This document shows positions 1 through 7,396 of a DNA stretch of 32,486 nucleotides, in pieces; the first letter of the stretch is position 1; every line of letters begins with the position of its first letter. This stretch comes from Candidatus Staskawiczbacteria bacterium (GTDB lineage Bacteria > Patescibacteriota > Minisyncoccia > Minisyncoccales > Staskawiczbacteraceae). Under the pieces are notes generated by a model that was given only the letters and a program-made list of their open reading frames with translations, was not told the origin of the DNA and did no database searches. The stretch spans positions 1 through 32,486 of the forward strand of contig CAIMDW010000028.1 of assembly GCA_903839895.1 (NCBI GenBank). Direction: 5' to 3'. Both the position numbers and the translations under genes were made by a program.

Positions 1-24
1 CCGCCCCGCCAGCTGGCGGGGCGG
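1..24. repeat. Perfect GC-rich palindrome at the window edge
   Basis: The first 24 bases form a perfect inverted repeat, 12 bases per arm, made almost only of G and C, in an otherwise AT-rich region. The centre is CAGCTG. It could be the stem of a terminator for a gene upstream of the window or a REP-like intergenic palindrome. The following bases hold only a short T run (TTTT at 29-32), so terminator function is not clear. Confidence 0.6.
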
Positions 25-82
25 GCAATTTTAGGAGTTTTCTACAAAAAAGGTTCTAACTTCGTCGTAAAGATACGCATTC

Positions 83-115
83 AAAAAATCCGCCTTTTAA
101 TCGAGGCGGTTTTTT
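83..115 (+). terminator. Rho-independent terminator upstream of the DUF362 gene
   Basis: CCGCCT at 90-95 pairs with AGGCGG at 104-109 around an 8-base loop. An A run (83-88) lies before the stem and a T run (110-115) after it, so it could work on both strands. It probably ends a transcript that enters from outside the window, and separates it from the gene starting at 142. Confidence 0.75.
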
Positions 116-141
116 GGTATATTTATGGATAACATAAAATT

Positions 142-1170
142 ATGGCAAAAGTATATTTTTATAAGATTGAAAAGCAGTCCCCGGAAGTCTTAGCAGAAGC
201 CGGAAAAAAGGTTTCTGGGATTATCTCTGATTTTTTCAGCGCTGAAGACAAGGTGGCAGGCAAAGTGCATTTTGGAGAGCGAGGGAATGGCACTTATTTG
301 GGTCCGGATTTTACAAAAGCAGTCTGCGAAGTTTTGAAAAGCAAAGTGGAAAATTTAGCTTTGGTGGAATGCACGGTAATGTATAAAGGCGGAAGGTCTT
401 TCGGTTCTGGGCATAAGCAAATTGCTTTGGAACATGGGTTTGATTTTGCGCCGGTTGAAATTCTGGACGGAGAGAATGGAAACGAAGAAGTGAAAATAAA
501 AATAGACGGAAAGCATTTTAAGGAAGCTAAAATAGGCAAAGGCATAGAAAAGTATAATGCGGTTTTGGCAATTTCGCATTTCAAAGGACATATGGCAGCC
601 AGCTTCGGGGGAGCTTTAAAGAATATTGGAATGGGATTGGGAAGCAAAGGAGGGAAAATGGCAATGCATCAAAGTTTCAAAATTGCTTCAAATCCTGAAA
701 TTTGCGTAGGTTGCGGAATGTGCGCTTCGAAATGTCCGGCAGGCGCGATTTCCATAGAAAACGCAAAAGCAAAAATAGATTATGAAAAATGCTTGGGATG
801 CGGATTATGCATATCAGTCTGTCCGTTTGGAGCCATAGAAATTCCATGGAGATCACAGACTGCGAAAGATTTGCAGGAAAAGATTGCAGAATATGCAGCA
901 GCCGTTTTGCAGGGGAGGAAATGTTTTTTTGTGAATGCCCTTGTAAATATCACAAAATTTTGCGATTGCCACGACTCAGCAACGGAACTAATAATGAAAG
1001 ATATCGGAATTTTGATGTCCGACGATATTGTAGCTTTAGAGGAAGCGAGCCTTGATATGGCAGGCCGTGAAAATTTCACTAGGCCGGGAGCCGATCCTGA
1101 AGACCAGGTGAACCATGCTGTTGCAATGGGCCTGGGTAAAAAAGAATACGAGCTGGTAAGCTTGAACTAG
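142..1170 (+). CDS. DUF362 domain protein with two 4Fe-4S ferredoxin motifs
   Basis: A 342-residue cytoplasmic protein. The first ~180 residues resemble the DUF362 family, with a glycine-rich segment (FGGALKNIGMGLGSKGGK, about 155-172). They are followed by two classical 4Fe-4S motifs: Cys188, 191, 194 with Cys198-Pro, and Cys217, 220, 223 with Cys227-Pro. Such proteins are presumed electron carriers or ferredoxin-dependent redox proteins; the actual substrate is unknown. A further Cys-rich stretch (CDCH, about 274-277) lies near the C-terminus. It is the first gene after a terminator and the next gene has its own -10 element, so it is probably a single-gene transcript. No Shine-Dalgarno site is seen before the ATG. 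Family assignment is secure at the ferredoxin level and good for DUF362. Confidence 0.85.
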   Translation: MAKVYFYKIEKQSPEVLAEAGKKVSGIISDFFSAEDKVAGKVHFGERGNGTYLGPDFTKAVCEVLKSKVENLALVECTVMYKGGRSFGSGHKQIALEHGFDFAPVEILDGENGNEEVKIKIDGKHFKEAKIGKGIEKYNAVLAISHFKGHMAASFGGALKNIGMGLGSKGGKMAMHQSFKIASNPEICVGCGMCASKCPAGAISIENAKAKIDYEKCLGCGLCISVCPFGAIEIPWRSQTAKDLQEKIAEYAAAVLQGRKCFFVNALVNITKFCDCHDSATELIMKDIGILMSDDIVALEEASLDMAGRENFTRPGADPEDQVNHAVAMGLGKKEYELVSLN

Positions 1171-1232
1171 CGAGCTTAAAAAAAGCAGGCGCTTTTGTGG
1201 AGAATTTCAAGGATGACGAGGAATAATTTTTC

Positions 1233-1241
1233 TGATAGAAT
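1233..1241 (+). promoter_or_regulatory. Extended -10 promoter (TG-n-TAGAAT), probably leaderless
   Basis: TG at 1233-1234 followed by TAGAAT at 1236-1241 gives an extended -10 element. Only six bases separate it from the ATG at 1248, so transcription should start at or next to the start codon. No clear -35 box is seen, which is acceptable for an extended -10 promoter. Confidence 0.5.
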
Positions 1242-1247
1242 GGATGA

Positions 1248-2294
1248 ATGCCGAAGTCTGCGAAGATAATTCTGGTCATTTTAATCCTGCTGATTCTTGG
1301 GGGAGTTTTGGCATATTTGTGGAAACCTAAAATAAAAGGGCTTTCTTTGAAAGGAAATATGCCAAATGAAGAAGGCATCGTTTGGGGAATTGATTTTTCC
1401 CAGTCGCAGGCGGAATATCTAAAGTTGGATTGGAAAAAAACTTATTTGGCAATTTTGGATGATTTGCAGGTAAAAAATATAAAGCTTCATACAAACTGGG
1501 ATTGGATTGAGGGCAAGAAGGGATTTTTTTATTTTAAAGATACGGATTGGCAGGTGAAACAGGCCGGACAGCATAATGCCAGCATGATTTATGTTTTGGG
1601 CATGAAAACCGGAAGATGGCCTGAATGTCATATACCTTCATGGGCTGAAAAAATGCCAGAAGATCAAGTGAAGGCTGAATTGATGGGTTATATAAAAGAA
1701 GTTGTTGAAAGATATAAGAATTCTGGCACAATAACATATTGGCAGGTAGAAAACGAGCCTTTGTTTGGGTTCGGCGCCTGCCCGGATTGGTATTATAAAG
1801 ACAGTAATTTTTTAGAAGAAGAGGTCGCCTTGGTAAAAAGCCTGGACCCGTCGCGCAAGGTAATAATTTCCGATTCAGGAGAGCTTTCCAGCTGGTATAA
1901 GGCTGCTCAAATTTCTGATATTTTGGGAGTAACGATGTATCGGAATTCCTGGGCGGTGGGAACTGAAATTTTCGGCAAAAACCCGTATTCATTCTTAAAT
2001 CCATATTTTTATTCTAAAAAAGCAGCTATAATAAAACAGCTTTTTGGGAAAGAAACAATTTGCATAGAACTTCAGGCCGAACCGTGGGCTTCAGAACCGT
2101 TAACGCAAGCTTCAATGGTTGAGCAGCTTTTGTCCATGTCGCCTGAAATGTTCAACGAAAATATCGCATTCGCAAAACAAACCGGATTTAAGACATTCTA
2201 TTTATGGGGGGCCGAATGGTGGTATTGGATGAAAACTGCAAAATTCCAGCCGGCAATTTGGGAGGAAGCGAAAGAAGTATTTAAATCGTATTAA
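1248..2294 (+). CDS. Membrane-anchored glycoside hydrolase-like (TIM-barrel) protein
   Basis: 348 residues. Residues 5-24 form one hydrophobic helix after a lysine (signal anchor), so the domain should face outside. The remainder has the look of a clan GH-A glycoside hydrolase: WQVENEP (residues 165-171) matches the strand-4 Asn-Glu acid/base motif, and IELQAEPW (273-280) sits where the strand-7 nucleophile glutamate is expected, with E274 or E278 as candidates. A tryptophan-rich end (LWGAEWWYW) fits the sugar-binding strand-8 region. The exact GH family and substrate cannot be told from sequence reading alone. It is followed after five bases by the malic enzyme gene, so the two are probably co-transcribed although their functions are not obviously linked. 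Confidence 0.7.
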   Translation: MPKSAKIILVILILLILGGVLAYLWKPKIKGLSLKGNMPNEEGIVWGIDFSQSQAEYLKLDWKKTYLAILDDLQVKNIKLHTNWDWIEGKKGFFYFKDTDWQVKQAGQHNASMIYVLGMKTGRWPECHIPSWAEKMPEDQVKAELMGYIKEVVERYKNSGTITYWQVENEPLFGFGACPDWYYKDSNFLEEEVALVKSLDPSRKVIISDSGELSSWYKAAQISDILGVTMYRNSWAVGTEIFGKNPYSFLNPYFYSKKAAIIKQLFGKETICIELQAEPWASEPLTQASMVEQLLSMSPEMFNENIAFAKQTGFKTFYLWGAEWWYWMKTAKFQPAIWEEAKEVFKSY

Positions 2295-2299
2295 CTAAT

Positions 2300-3436
2300 A
2301 TGAAATATAAAAACGCATTAGACTATCATAAGAAATTAAATGGCAAAATCGGCGTCTTCTCCAAGGCGCCTTTAAAAACAGCGGAAGATTTGAAGCTGGC
2401 ATATACGCCGGGAGTCGGCGAAGTGAGTTCTTACCTGGCGGTTCATAAAGACCAGGTAAGGAAATACACAATCAAAAAAAATGCTGTGGCAGTTGTTTCA
2501 GATGGTTCTGCTGTTTTAGGTTTGGGGAATATTGGGGTGGAAGGAGCTTTGCCGGTCATGGAAGGAAAAGCAATGATTTTTAAGGAGTTCGCCAACATAG
2601 ATGCTTTTCCGATTGTCTTAGACACCCAGGATGTTGAAGAAATTATTGCGACAATTAAGCATATAGCGCCGGTTTTTGGGGCGATAAATTTAGAAGATAT
2701 TTCAGCGCCCAGATGTTTTGAAATAGAAACACGGCTCCAAGAAATGTTGGATATTTTTGTTCTGCATGACGACCAGCACGCAACCGCAATTGTTGTTTTG
2801 GCAGGATTGCTGAATGCGTTTAAAGTTGCTAAAAAGGATTTAAAAAATAGCGCAGTCGTTGTCATTGGGGCTGGAGCTGCCGGGACTGCCGTGGCGAAAC
2901 TTTTGTATGCTTATGGCGTGAAAAATTTACTGGTGGTGGATAAAGACGGAATATTATCCAAATGCAGAGGGAATTTATTGCCTCACCAAAAAGAGCTTTC
3001 AGAAATAACAAATCAAAATTGCAAAGAGGGGAGTATGGAAGATGCTTTTGAGGGAGCAGATGCTGTTGTGGGGCTTTCTGCCCCGAATATTATAAAGGCA
3101 GAATTCATTAAAAAAATGGCGGAAAGGCCGATTGTTTTTGCACTGGCAAATCCTGTCCCTGAAATAATGCCAGACATTGCAAAAAAAGCCGGGGCATTTA
3201 TTATTGCCACAGGCAGGTCTGACTTTAAAAACCAGGTCAATAATGCTTTGGTTTTTCCGGGAATGTTTCGCGGAGCTTTAGACTACAACATTAAAAAATT
3301 AACCGACGAAATGCAGATTAATGCCGCAAAGAAACTGGCGGGCATTGTAAAAAATCCAAAACCCGACAAAATCATTCCTTCTATTTTCGACAAGAAAGTC
3401 GTAAAAGCAATTGCTTCAGGTTTGACAAAAAAGTAA
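2300..3436 (+). CDS. NAD(P)-dependent malic enzyme, short form
   Basis: 378 residues, oxidative decarboxylation of malate to pyruvate (oxaloacetate-decarboxylating malate dehydrogenase). YTPGVGEV near residue 35 carries the catalytic tyrosine; the segment EGKAMIFKEFANIDAFPI holds the catalytic lysine; LHDDQHATA is the metal-binding region; and VVIGAGAAGTAVAKL is the Rossmann dinucleotide motif of the C-terminal domain. Length fits the short bacterial and archaeal enzymes without a C-terminal phosphotransacetylase domain. In a genome of reduced metabolism it could supply pyruvate and reducing power. No Shine-Dalgarno site before the ATG; probably expressed with the upstream gene. Cofactor preference (NAD or NADP) was not determined. 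Confidence 0.92.
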   Translation: MKYKNALDYHKKLNGKIGVFSKAPLKTAEDLKLAYTPGVGEVSSYLAVHKDQVRKYTIKKNAVAVVSDGSAVLGLGNIGVEGALPVMEGKAMIFKEFANIDAFPIVLDTQDVEEIIATIKHIAPVFGAINLEDISAPRCFEIETRLQEMLDIFVLHDDQHATAIVVLAGLLNAFKVAKKDLKNSAVVVIGAGAAGTAVAKLLYAYGVKNLLVVDKDGILSKCRGNLLPHQKELSEITNQNCKEGSMEDAFEGADAVVGLSAPNIIKAEFIKKMAERPIVFALANPVPEIMPDIAKKAGAFIIATGRSDFKNQVNNALVFPGMFRGALDYNIKKLTDEMQINAAKKLAGIVKNPKPDKIIPSIFDKKVVKAIASGLTKK

Positions 3437-3489
3437 TTTGGATTAGTGTTAAGCGGAAGCCCTTTGAAAAAAAGAAAGCGAGGAATAAT

Positions 3490-4617
3490 ATGAATGAGGA
3501 GCTTAGGTTTGTCGGCGTTTTGTCTGATACGCATGAAGACAAAATGAAGGCGTTGCCGCATGTTATAAATCAATTCAAGAAGCGCGGGGTTCAATTGATC
3601 ATCCATTGCGGTGATCTTTATCCCAAGCACTTGAATGCAGATTTGTTTGGCGGATTGCCTGTTGTTTGTGCCCTAATTGATGAGCAGATAGAAAAAGATG
3701 GGCGAGAGAAAGAAGAGTTCCGGATTCCTCCAATCGACTGGACATTCACAAAACCAGGGGAAAGGATTTACAAGCTTACCGAATATGAAAGCATATATGT
3801 CGGCCACAAGCTTTCATTCAATTTCTTGGCGGGATCTGGAGCTGAATTAAATAGAAAGCTTCAGGAAATTAGGAAAAATAGTGATGGAGTCAGGTGGATT
3901 TTTGGCGGTCATACGCATAATCAGATTTATAAACAAGATCACTTGATAAGTTTTGTAAATCCCGGCGCAGTGCAAGATTCTTGCGATGGATATGAGTTTG
4001 CTTTTATTGATTTAGAAAACAGCGAAATAGTTTTCAGTCGCATTCCAAAAACAAGTCCAATAAAGGAAACCTTTTCTATCGGCGTCATTTCTGACAGCTG
4101 GCTTATCAGTGAGATGGATCCTGGTTTTTGGAAAAAACTTGCCGAAGAATTCAAAAGGCGGGGTGTGACCCATATAATCCACTGCGGAGGTATTGCGACT
4201 GCTGACATAGGCAGGCCGGAATTTGAAGGTTTCAAGGTTCGTTACAATCTTAACAAAAATCAAAAAAATGAGCGGACTTTTGAAAACTGGGAATTAATTC
4301 CCAGTGAAGAACCTATTGTTGAAATCAATGACTATAGGTTTTATGTCCAGTATGATCTAGGCATGGACCTGCTTGAAAAATCTGAGATTGATATGCATAT
4401 GCTGTGCCTGAATTTAAGGCGAAAATTTCCAGGAATCAGCTTTGTGCTCTGCGGATTCACCAACGACGCTTTCCTTGAGGAAGGGCAGGAAGTTAGGATA
4501 ATAAATCCTGGTGACATTTTGACAGACAGAAATTTTGCTGTAATTTGCCTACCAAGGACCGAAATAACCTTCGGGCATGTTCCACTTGATCCGCTTCCCG
4601 ATATCGAATTAGAATAA
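3490..4617 (+). CDS. Tandem YfcE-type metallophosphoesterase with a decayed second domain
   Basis: 375 residues in two similar halves. The first half (about 1-190) has the calcineurin-like signature of YfcE/MJ0936 phosphodiesterases: D13-T-H15, HCGD (39-42), GGHTH (139-143) and NPG (157-159). The second half (about 191-375) repeats the same landmarks in order but without metal ligands: D202-S-W204 replaces DxH, HCGG (231-234) replaces HCGD, and CGFTND replaces GGHTH, while NPG (339-341) is kept. This suggests internal duplication with loss of catalysis in the copy, which may now serve structure or regulation. Asn of the usual GNxD motif is not obvious in the first half either. The ATG has a GAGG Shine-Dalgarno about seven bases upstream. 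A terminator follows. Confidence 0.8.
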   Translation: MNEELRFVGVLSDTHEDKMKALPHVINQFKKRGVQLIIHCGDLYPKHLNADLFGGLPVVCALIDEQIEKDGREKEEFRIPPIDWTFTKPGERIYKLTEYESIYVGHKLSFNFLAGSGAELNRKLQEIRKNSDGVRWIFGGHTHNQIYKQDHLISFVNPGAVQDSCDGYEFAFIDLENSEIVFSRIPKTSPIKETFSIGVISDSWLISEMDPGFWKKLAEEFKRRGVTHIIHCGGIATADIGRPEFEGFKVRYNLNKNQKNERTFENWELIPSEEPIVEINDYRFYVQYDLGMDLLEKSEIDMHMLCLNLRRKFPGISFVLCGFTNDAFLEEGQEVRIINPGDILTDRNFAVICLPRTEITFGHVPLDPLPDIELE

Positions 4618-4626
4618 ATAATACAT

Positions 4627-4654
4627 AAGAGCATAAATTTGCTCTTCTTTTTTT
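4627..4654 (+). terminator. Rho-independent terminator after the metallophosphoesterase gene
   Basis: AAGAGCA (4627-4633) pairs with TGCTCTT (4640-4646) around a six-base loop, followed by a run of seven T (4648-4654). Confidence 0.8.
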
Positions 4655-4667
4655 GCGGAATTTTTAG

Positions 4668-4673
4668 TATTAT
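4668..4673 (+). promoter_or_regulatory. -10 element (TATTAT), probably leaderless
   Basis: TATTAT lies eight bases before the ATG at 4682 and just after a terminator, so a new transcript is expected to begin within about two bases of the start codon. No convincing -35 box is seen. Confidence 0.4.
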
Positions 4674-4681
4674 GAATTAAT

Positions 4682-5593
4682 ATGATTTCCTGGCTTTTAG
4701 TAATAATTATAGCTTATTTCTTTTTTGGCTTGTCGTCTTTGGGAGACAAGTTGGTTTTGTCTGGCAAGCCCAAGCCCAGGTCATATACTTTTTATGTTGG
4801 GGCGCTAAGCATTTTTTTGGTTCTTTTCATTCCTTTTATGAAATTCGGCTGGCCTACTGCCGCCTCATTGCCTTGGATGATTTTAGACGCCGGAGCCCAT
4901 ATTTTAGGGGTTTATATAATGTTCAAAGCGCTGGAAAAATTTGAGGTTTCAAAAGTCATTGCCACAATCGGCGCCACCCAGCCAATTTTTATTTTCGGGC
5001 TGACTTGGATTTTTTGGGGTCCGCAGGTTATGCCCGCTACCGACCTGATAGCCTTTCTCCTGCTGTTTATCGGAAGCGTAATTATTTCTGCTGAAAGAAC
5101 TTGGAAGGTTACCAGCGATTACTTGAAACCCACGCTTTTTTCCTCCTTGCTTTTTTCTTTGGATTATATTTTTTCAAAAGAAGTTTTTTTGAACCAACCT
5201 TTCTTGCAGGGAATAATCTGGATAAGGATTTTCGTTTTCATGTTTGTGATGCTTTTTCTGATTTCAGAAAAGGCGAGGAAAGAAATATTTTCAAAGCGGG
5301 TTATCACTGACAGGAAAACCCAGATAGTTTTTTTCTGCACCCAAGCATGCGGGGGAATTGCCGGCTTTTTGCAGAGCTTTGCAATTTCGCTGGCGCCGGT
5401 GGCATTCTTGGCAACCGTAAATTCTTTGAAAGGAATCCAATATGCATTCCTCTTCATCCTGACATTGTTATTCTCCGCTTTCTTGCCGCATATTTTAAAA
5501 GAGAAGTTGTCCAGGAAAATAATTTTACAGAAAGCTTTTTCTATTATGCTTATCACGATAGGGCTTTTAATCCTTACTTCGCTTCCGTATTAA
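4682..5593 (+). CDS. EamA/DMT-superfamily membrane transporter
   Basis: 303 residues, almost entirely hydrophobic, with about ten predicted transmembrane helices from residue 2 to the end. Two half-repeats of five helices are apparent, the second beginning near the segment TLFSSLLFSLDYIFSK, as in drug/metabolite transporter (EamA) proteins. The substrate cannot be inferred. It lies alone between two terminators and is convergent with the SWIB gene. No Shine-Dalgarno site; a -10 element sits directly upstream. Confidence 0.75.
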   Translation: MISWLLVIIIAYFFFGLSSLGDKLVLSGKPKPRSYTFYVGALSIFLVLFIPFMKFGWPTAASLPWMILDAGAHILGVYIMFKALEKFEVSKVIATIGATQPIFIFGLTWIFWGPQVMPATDLIAFLLLFIGSVIISAERTWKVTSDYLKPTLFSSLLFSLDYIFSKEVFLNQPFLQGIIWIRIFVFMFVMLFLISEKARKEIFSKRVITDRKTQIVFFCTQACGGIAGFLQSFAISLAPVAFLATVNSLKGIQYAFLFILTLLFSAFLPHILKEKLSRKIILQKAFSIMLITIGLLILTSLPY

Positions 5594-5601
5594 CTTAAAA
5601 C

Positions 5602-5627
5602 AAAAACGCCCTTGCGGGCGTTTTTTT
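5602..5627. terminator. Bidirectional terminator between convergent genes
   Basis: CGCCC (5607-5611) pairs with GGGCG (5616-5620) around a TTGC loop. Five A precede it and seven T follow it, so it can end both the transporter (plus) and the SWIB gene (minus). Confidence 0.85.
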
Positions 5628-5637
5628 GATTATAGAA

Positions 5638-5895
5638 TTATGATAAGTGTTTTGAAACGAGCTTTGTCATCTCAAACATGTTTACCACCGCTTTGCCTCC
5701 AAAAACTTTTTTAAGATTTTCATCGGCGTTGATGTTTCTCTTGTTTGTTTGGTCTTGCAAGTTATTCTTCTTGATGTAAGCCCAAAGTTTTTTGACAACT
5801 TCAGATCTTGGCAACGGACCCTTTCCTACAACTGCTTCTAAATCAGCAGAGAGGGCTAATGGCTTCATGAAAGCCGAATTTGCTTTTCCTGGCAT
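5638..5895 (-). CDS. Stand-alone SWIB/MDM2 domain protein
   Basis: 85 residues consisting of one SWIB domain. Recognisable landmarks are NSAFMKPLALSADL at the start, LPRSEVVKKLWAYIKKNNLQD in the middle (the conserved helix and NNLQD turn), and the KKVFGGKAVVNMFEMTKLV end. SWIB domains in eukaryotes belong to chromatin remodelling complexes; bacterial stand-alone copies are known in Chlamydia and in several candidate phyla, where a DNA- or topoisomerase-related role is suspected but not settled. No Shine-Dalgarno site precedes the ATG. Confidence 0.9.
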   Translation of the reverse strand: MPGKANSAFMKPLALSADLEAVVGKGPLPRSEVVKKLWAYIKKNNLQDQTNKRNINADENLKKVFGGKAVVNMFEMTKLVSKHLS

Positions 5896-6043
5896 GTTTA
5901 TATGCTTCAGCTTAACTTCGATTTTTTGAAAAATCTTCGCTAGCTGAAAAATTAATTTTTAATATTAAGTGCTTATTAAGGTAATTATGGCATATCTCCC
6001 TAGGGAAAGCAACTGCCGTGTCAACCTTTGGCAGAAAATAAGC
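5896..6043. other. AT-rich intergenic stretch
   Basis: 148 bases between two minus-strand genes. It holds an A/T inverted repeat near 5918-5937 (CGATTTTTT against AAAAATC) and no open frame, RNA gene or convincing promoter that I could recognise. Confidence 0.4.
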
Positions 6044-6069
6044 AAAAAAAGAGCCCGAATTTTCGAGCT
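6044..6069 (-). terminator. Terminator of the minus-strand histidine-phosphatase-like gene
   Basis: Read on the minus strand, AGCTCGA and TCGGGCT (plus-strand 6063-6069 and 6052-6058) form a seven-pair stem with one G-U pair and a four-base loop, followed by a T run (plus-strand A run at 6044-6050). It begins just after the stop codon at 6073. Confidence 0.75.
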
Positions 6070-6072
6070 ATG

Positions 6073-6567
6073 TCAAGCGGCGATAAGCGTTTTGTGGTGC
6101 GCTGTCACCATGGTGTGGCTTTTGGTTTCCAATTCGTAGAGGCCGGCCGGTTCGCTTTGGAAGCCGAAGGAGCGCATGAGTTCGCCATCGGCAATCAGTA
6201 AACTCCCGTTTTCCAGATGGCCGAAGTATTCCCACGGCCAGAATCCTTTCGTGGTGCCGTTGATGCCCATGAAATTGGAAATAATGATATTCAGTCTCGC
6301 CGCGACAGTGACTGTGCCGTCTTTTTCAAAAATGGCGCCAGTGCCGCAAATGGGGCAAGAGATTATGGGGATATTAGCCAGCAGCGGCAAAAGCACATTG
6401 TAAGTTTGGCGAAAGCGATTTCCCAAGCCAATCACTATCATGGGCGGTTGGGGAGTCTTGCGGGAAATTAATTCCCTTAGCCTCACGATTTGGATTTTGC
6501 CGTCGGGGCTCAAATCTGGATCAAACCCGTTGTGGCATTGGCCCGGGGTAATAACGAACAGTTTCAT
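6073..6567 (-). CDS. Degenerate histidine-phosphatase-like protein
   Basis: 164 residues, no clear close family. The order of elements recalls the histidine phosphatase (phosphoglycerate mutase) superfamily: a beta strand plus loop MKLFVITPGQCHNG where the catalytic RHG is expected, then LSPDGKIQIVRLRELI like the usual 'LTxxGxxQA' helix, then IVIGLGNRFRQTYNVLLPLL like 'SxxxRAxQTA'. The phospho-accepting RHG is absent (PGQ), so phosphatase activity is doubtful. Near the C-terminus TAHH may correspond to the second histidine. A clear GGAGG Shine-Dalgarno (minus strand) precedes the ATG by about eight bases, and a near-consensus promoter lies upstream, shared in part with the divergent neighbour. 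Function unknown. Confidence 0.55.
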   Translation of the reverse strand: MKLFVITPGQCHNGFDPDLSPDGKIQIVRLRELISRKTPQPPMIVIGLGNRFRQTYNVLLPLLANIPIISCPICGTGAIFEKDGTVTVAARLNIIISNFMGINGTTKGFWPWEYFGHLENGSLLIADGELMRSFGFQSEPAGLYELETKSHTMVTAHHKTLIAA

Positions 6568-6606
6568 TGGTTTATCCTCCGTGCAAGTTTTAAAGGGTCC
6601 TTTACA

Positions 6607-6634
6607 AATATAGCACTTCTGTAGCTATTGTCAA
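6607..6634 (-). promoter_or_regulatory. Sigma-70-type promoter, minus strand
   Basis: On the minus strand TTGACA (plus 6629-6634), a 16-base spacer, and TATATT (plus 6607-6612). Start of transcription near 6600 leaves about 33 bases of leader with a GGAGG ribosome-binding site. The -35 box overlaps that of the divergent plus-strand promoter. Confidence 0.7.
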
Positions 6635-6656
6635 TATTAAGATTTCTTGCTATAAT
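6628..6656 (+). promoter_or_regulatory. Extended sigma-70-type promoter, plus strand
   Basis: TTGTCA (6628-6633), 17-base spacer ending in TG-n (6648-6650), then TATAAT (6651-6656): near-consensus with an extended -10. The leader to the ATG at 6710 is about 47 bases. Its -35 box overlaps by five bases the -35 box of the opposite-strand promoter. Confidence 0.8.
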
Positions 6657-6709
6657 GCGAACGTGTTCTTTAAAAATTAGAACCAAAATTTTGATTGGAA
6701 GGCAAACTA

Positions 6710-7333
6710 ATGAAAACCAGGAGAATTGTTGTGCTTAGGAGCGGGGCGCACCGAAATTTTAAAACCGGTGAACTTGAAATGGAACCGGACTGGAATGTAG
6801 AATCTCTTTTGAGCCGAGAGGGATGCGACCAGGCCAAAAAAGCGGTCCATGTGTGGTATGAAGTTTTTAAGCAATGCGTGATTTTCTTTACCAGTCCACT
6901 GATGAGAGCGCAACAGACTCTATTCACGATTATGCGGGAACTGGGATATAAAGACCGTTTGGAGAGATGTTTTTTTATTGACACCGATCTTTGGACTCAC
7001 GAACCGGAGAAATATCTTTTCTTTGATCCCGATGAGCCGATAATCAATTGGATAAACAGGGACATGGGCGTTGCTATTGATATCGGTGAAGACATATATA
7101 ATTATGCAATCAGGGAAGTTATTCTGCCAAAAATCGATGAAGGAGAAACCCTCTTGTGCATTTCTCACAGAGGTCCGATAGATTTATTGCTGGCCTATTG
7201 TAGAAAAAAGCTTTGCGATGCGGAAGCATATTCGAATATTCGCGATTTGTATAATTGCGAAGGGTTTGTTTTGGAATTCAAAGACGGTCAGTTATCCGGC
7301 ATTAAAGAGCTTCGGTTCGAAAATCAGGCATAG
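6710..7333 (+). CDS. Histidine-phosphatase superfamily-like protein, first His lost
   Basis: 207 residues from the ATG at 6710; a TTG 15 bases upstream is in frame, but GGAAGG (6697-6702) is well placed as Shine-Dalgarno for the ATG. The superfamily pattern is clearer than in the divergent neighbour: IVVLRSGAHRN near residues 5-15 replaces RHG with RSG, LSREGCDQAKKAV follows, FFTSPLMRAQQTLFTIM matches the 'SPLxRAxQTA' motif, and LLCISHRGPIDLLLAYC holds the second catalytic histidine. Loss of the nucleophilic histidine suggests a binding or regulatory role or a different chemistry. It ends in its own terminator. Probably a distant paralogue of the neighbour. Confidence 0.65.
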   Translation: MKTRRIVVLRSGAHRNFKTGELEMEPDWNVESLLSREGCDQAKKAVHVWYEVFKQCVIFFTSPLMRAQQTLFTIMRELGYKDRLERCFFIDTDLWTHEPEKYLFFDPDEPIINWINRDMGVAIDIGEDIYNYAIREVILPKIDEGETLLCISHRGPIDLLLAYCRKKLCDAEAYSNIRDLYNCEGFVLEFKDGQLSGIKELRFENQA

Positions 7334-7360
7334 GGTGCAAGCGATTGCGCCTCTTTTTTT
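7333..7360 (+). terminator. Terminator with GCGA tetraloop
   Basis: GGGTGCAA (7333-7340) pairs with TTGCGCCT (7345-7352), including two G-U pairs, around a GCGA tetraloop, followed by seven T (7354-7360). It begins at the stop codon of the plus-strand gene. Confidence 0.75.
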
Positions 7361-7362
7361 GC

Positions 7363-7396
7363 AAAAAAAAATAAGCGATCGATCAGATCGCTTTTT
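7363..7396 (-). terminator. Terminator of the 101-residue minus-strand gene
   Basis: AAGCGATC (7373-7380) pairs with GATCGCTT (7386-7393) around a five-base loop that contains the stop codon of the minus-strand gene. A long A run on the plus strand (7363-7371) gives the U tract on the minus strand; a T run also follows on the plus strand. Confidence 0.75.

Noticed and set aside
1176-1226. Short open stretch after the DUF362 stop that reads like a charged protein end in another frame (LKKAGAFVENFKDDEE)
   Set aside because: About 16-25 codons, no start codon, and the DUF362 protein already ends normally. A frameshifted tail or gene remnant is possible but cannot be told from chance.
7301-7335. 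TTCG-containing segment resembling a tRNA T-loop
   Set aside because: It lies at the end of a coding sequence and no acceptor, D or anticodon stem can be built around it.
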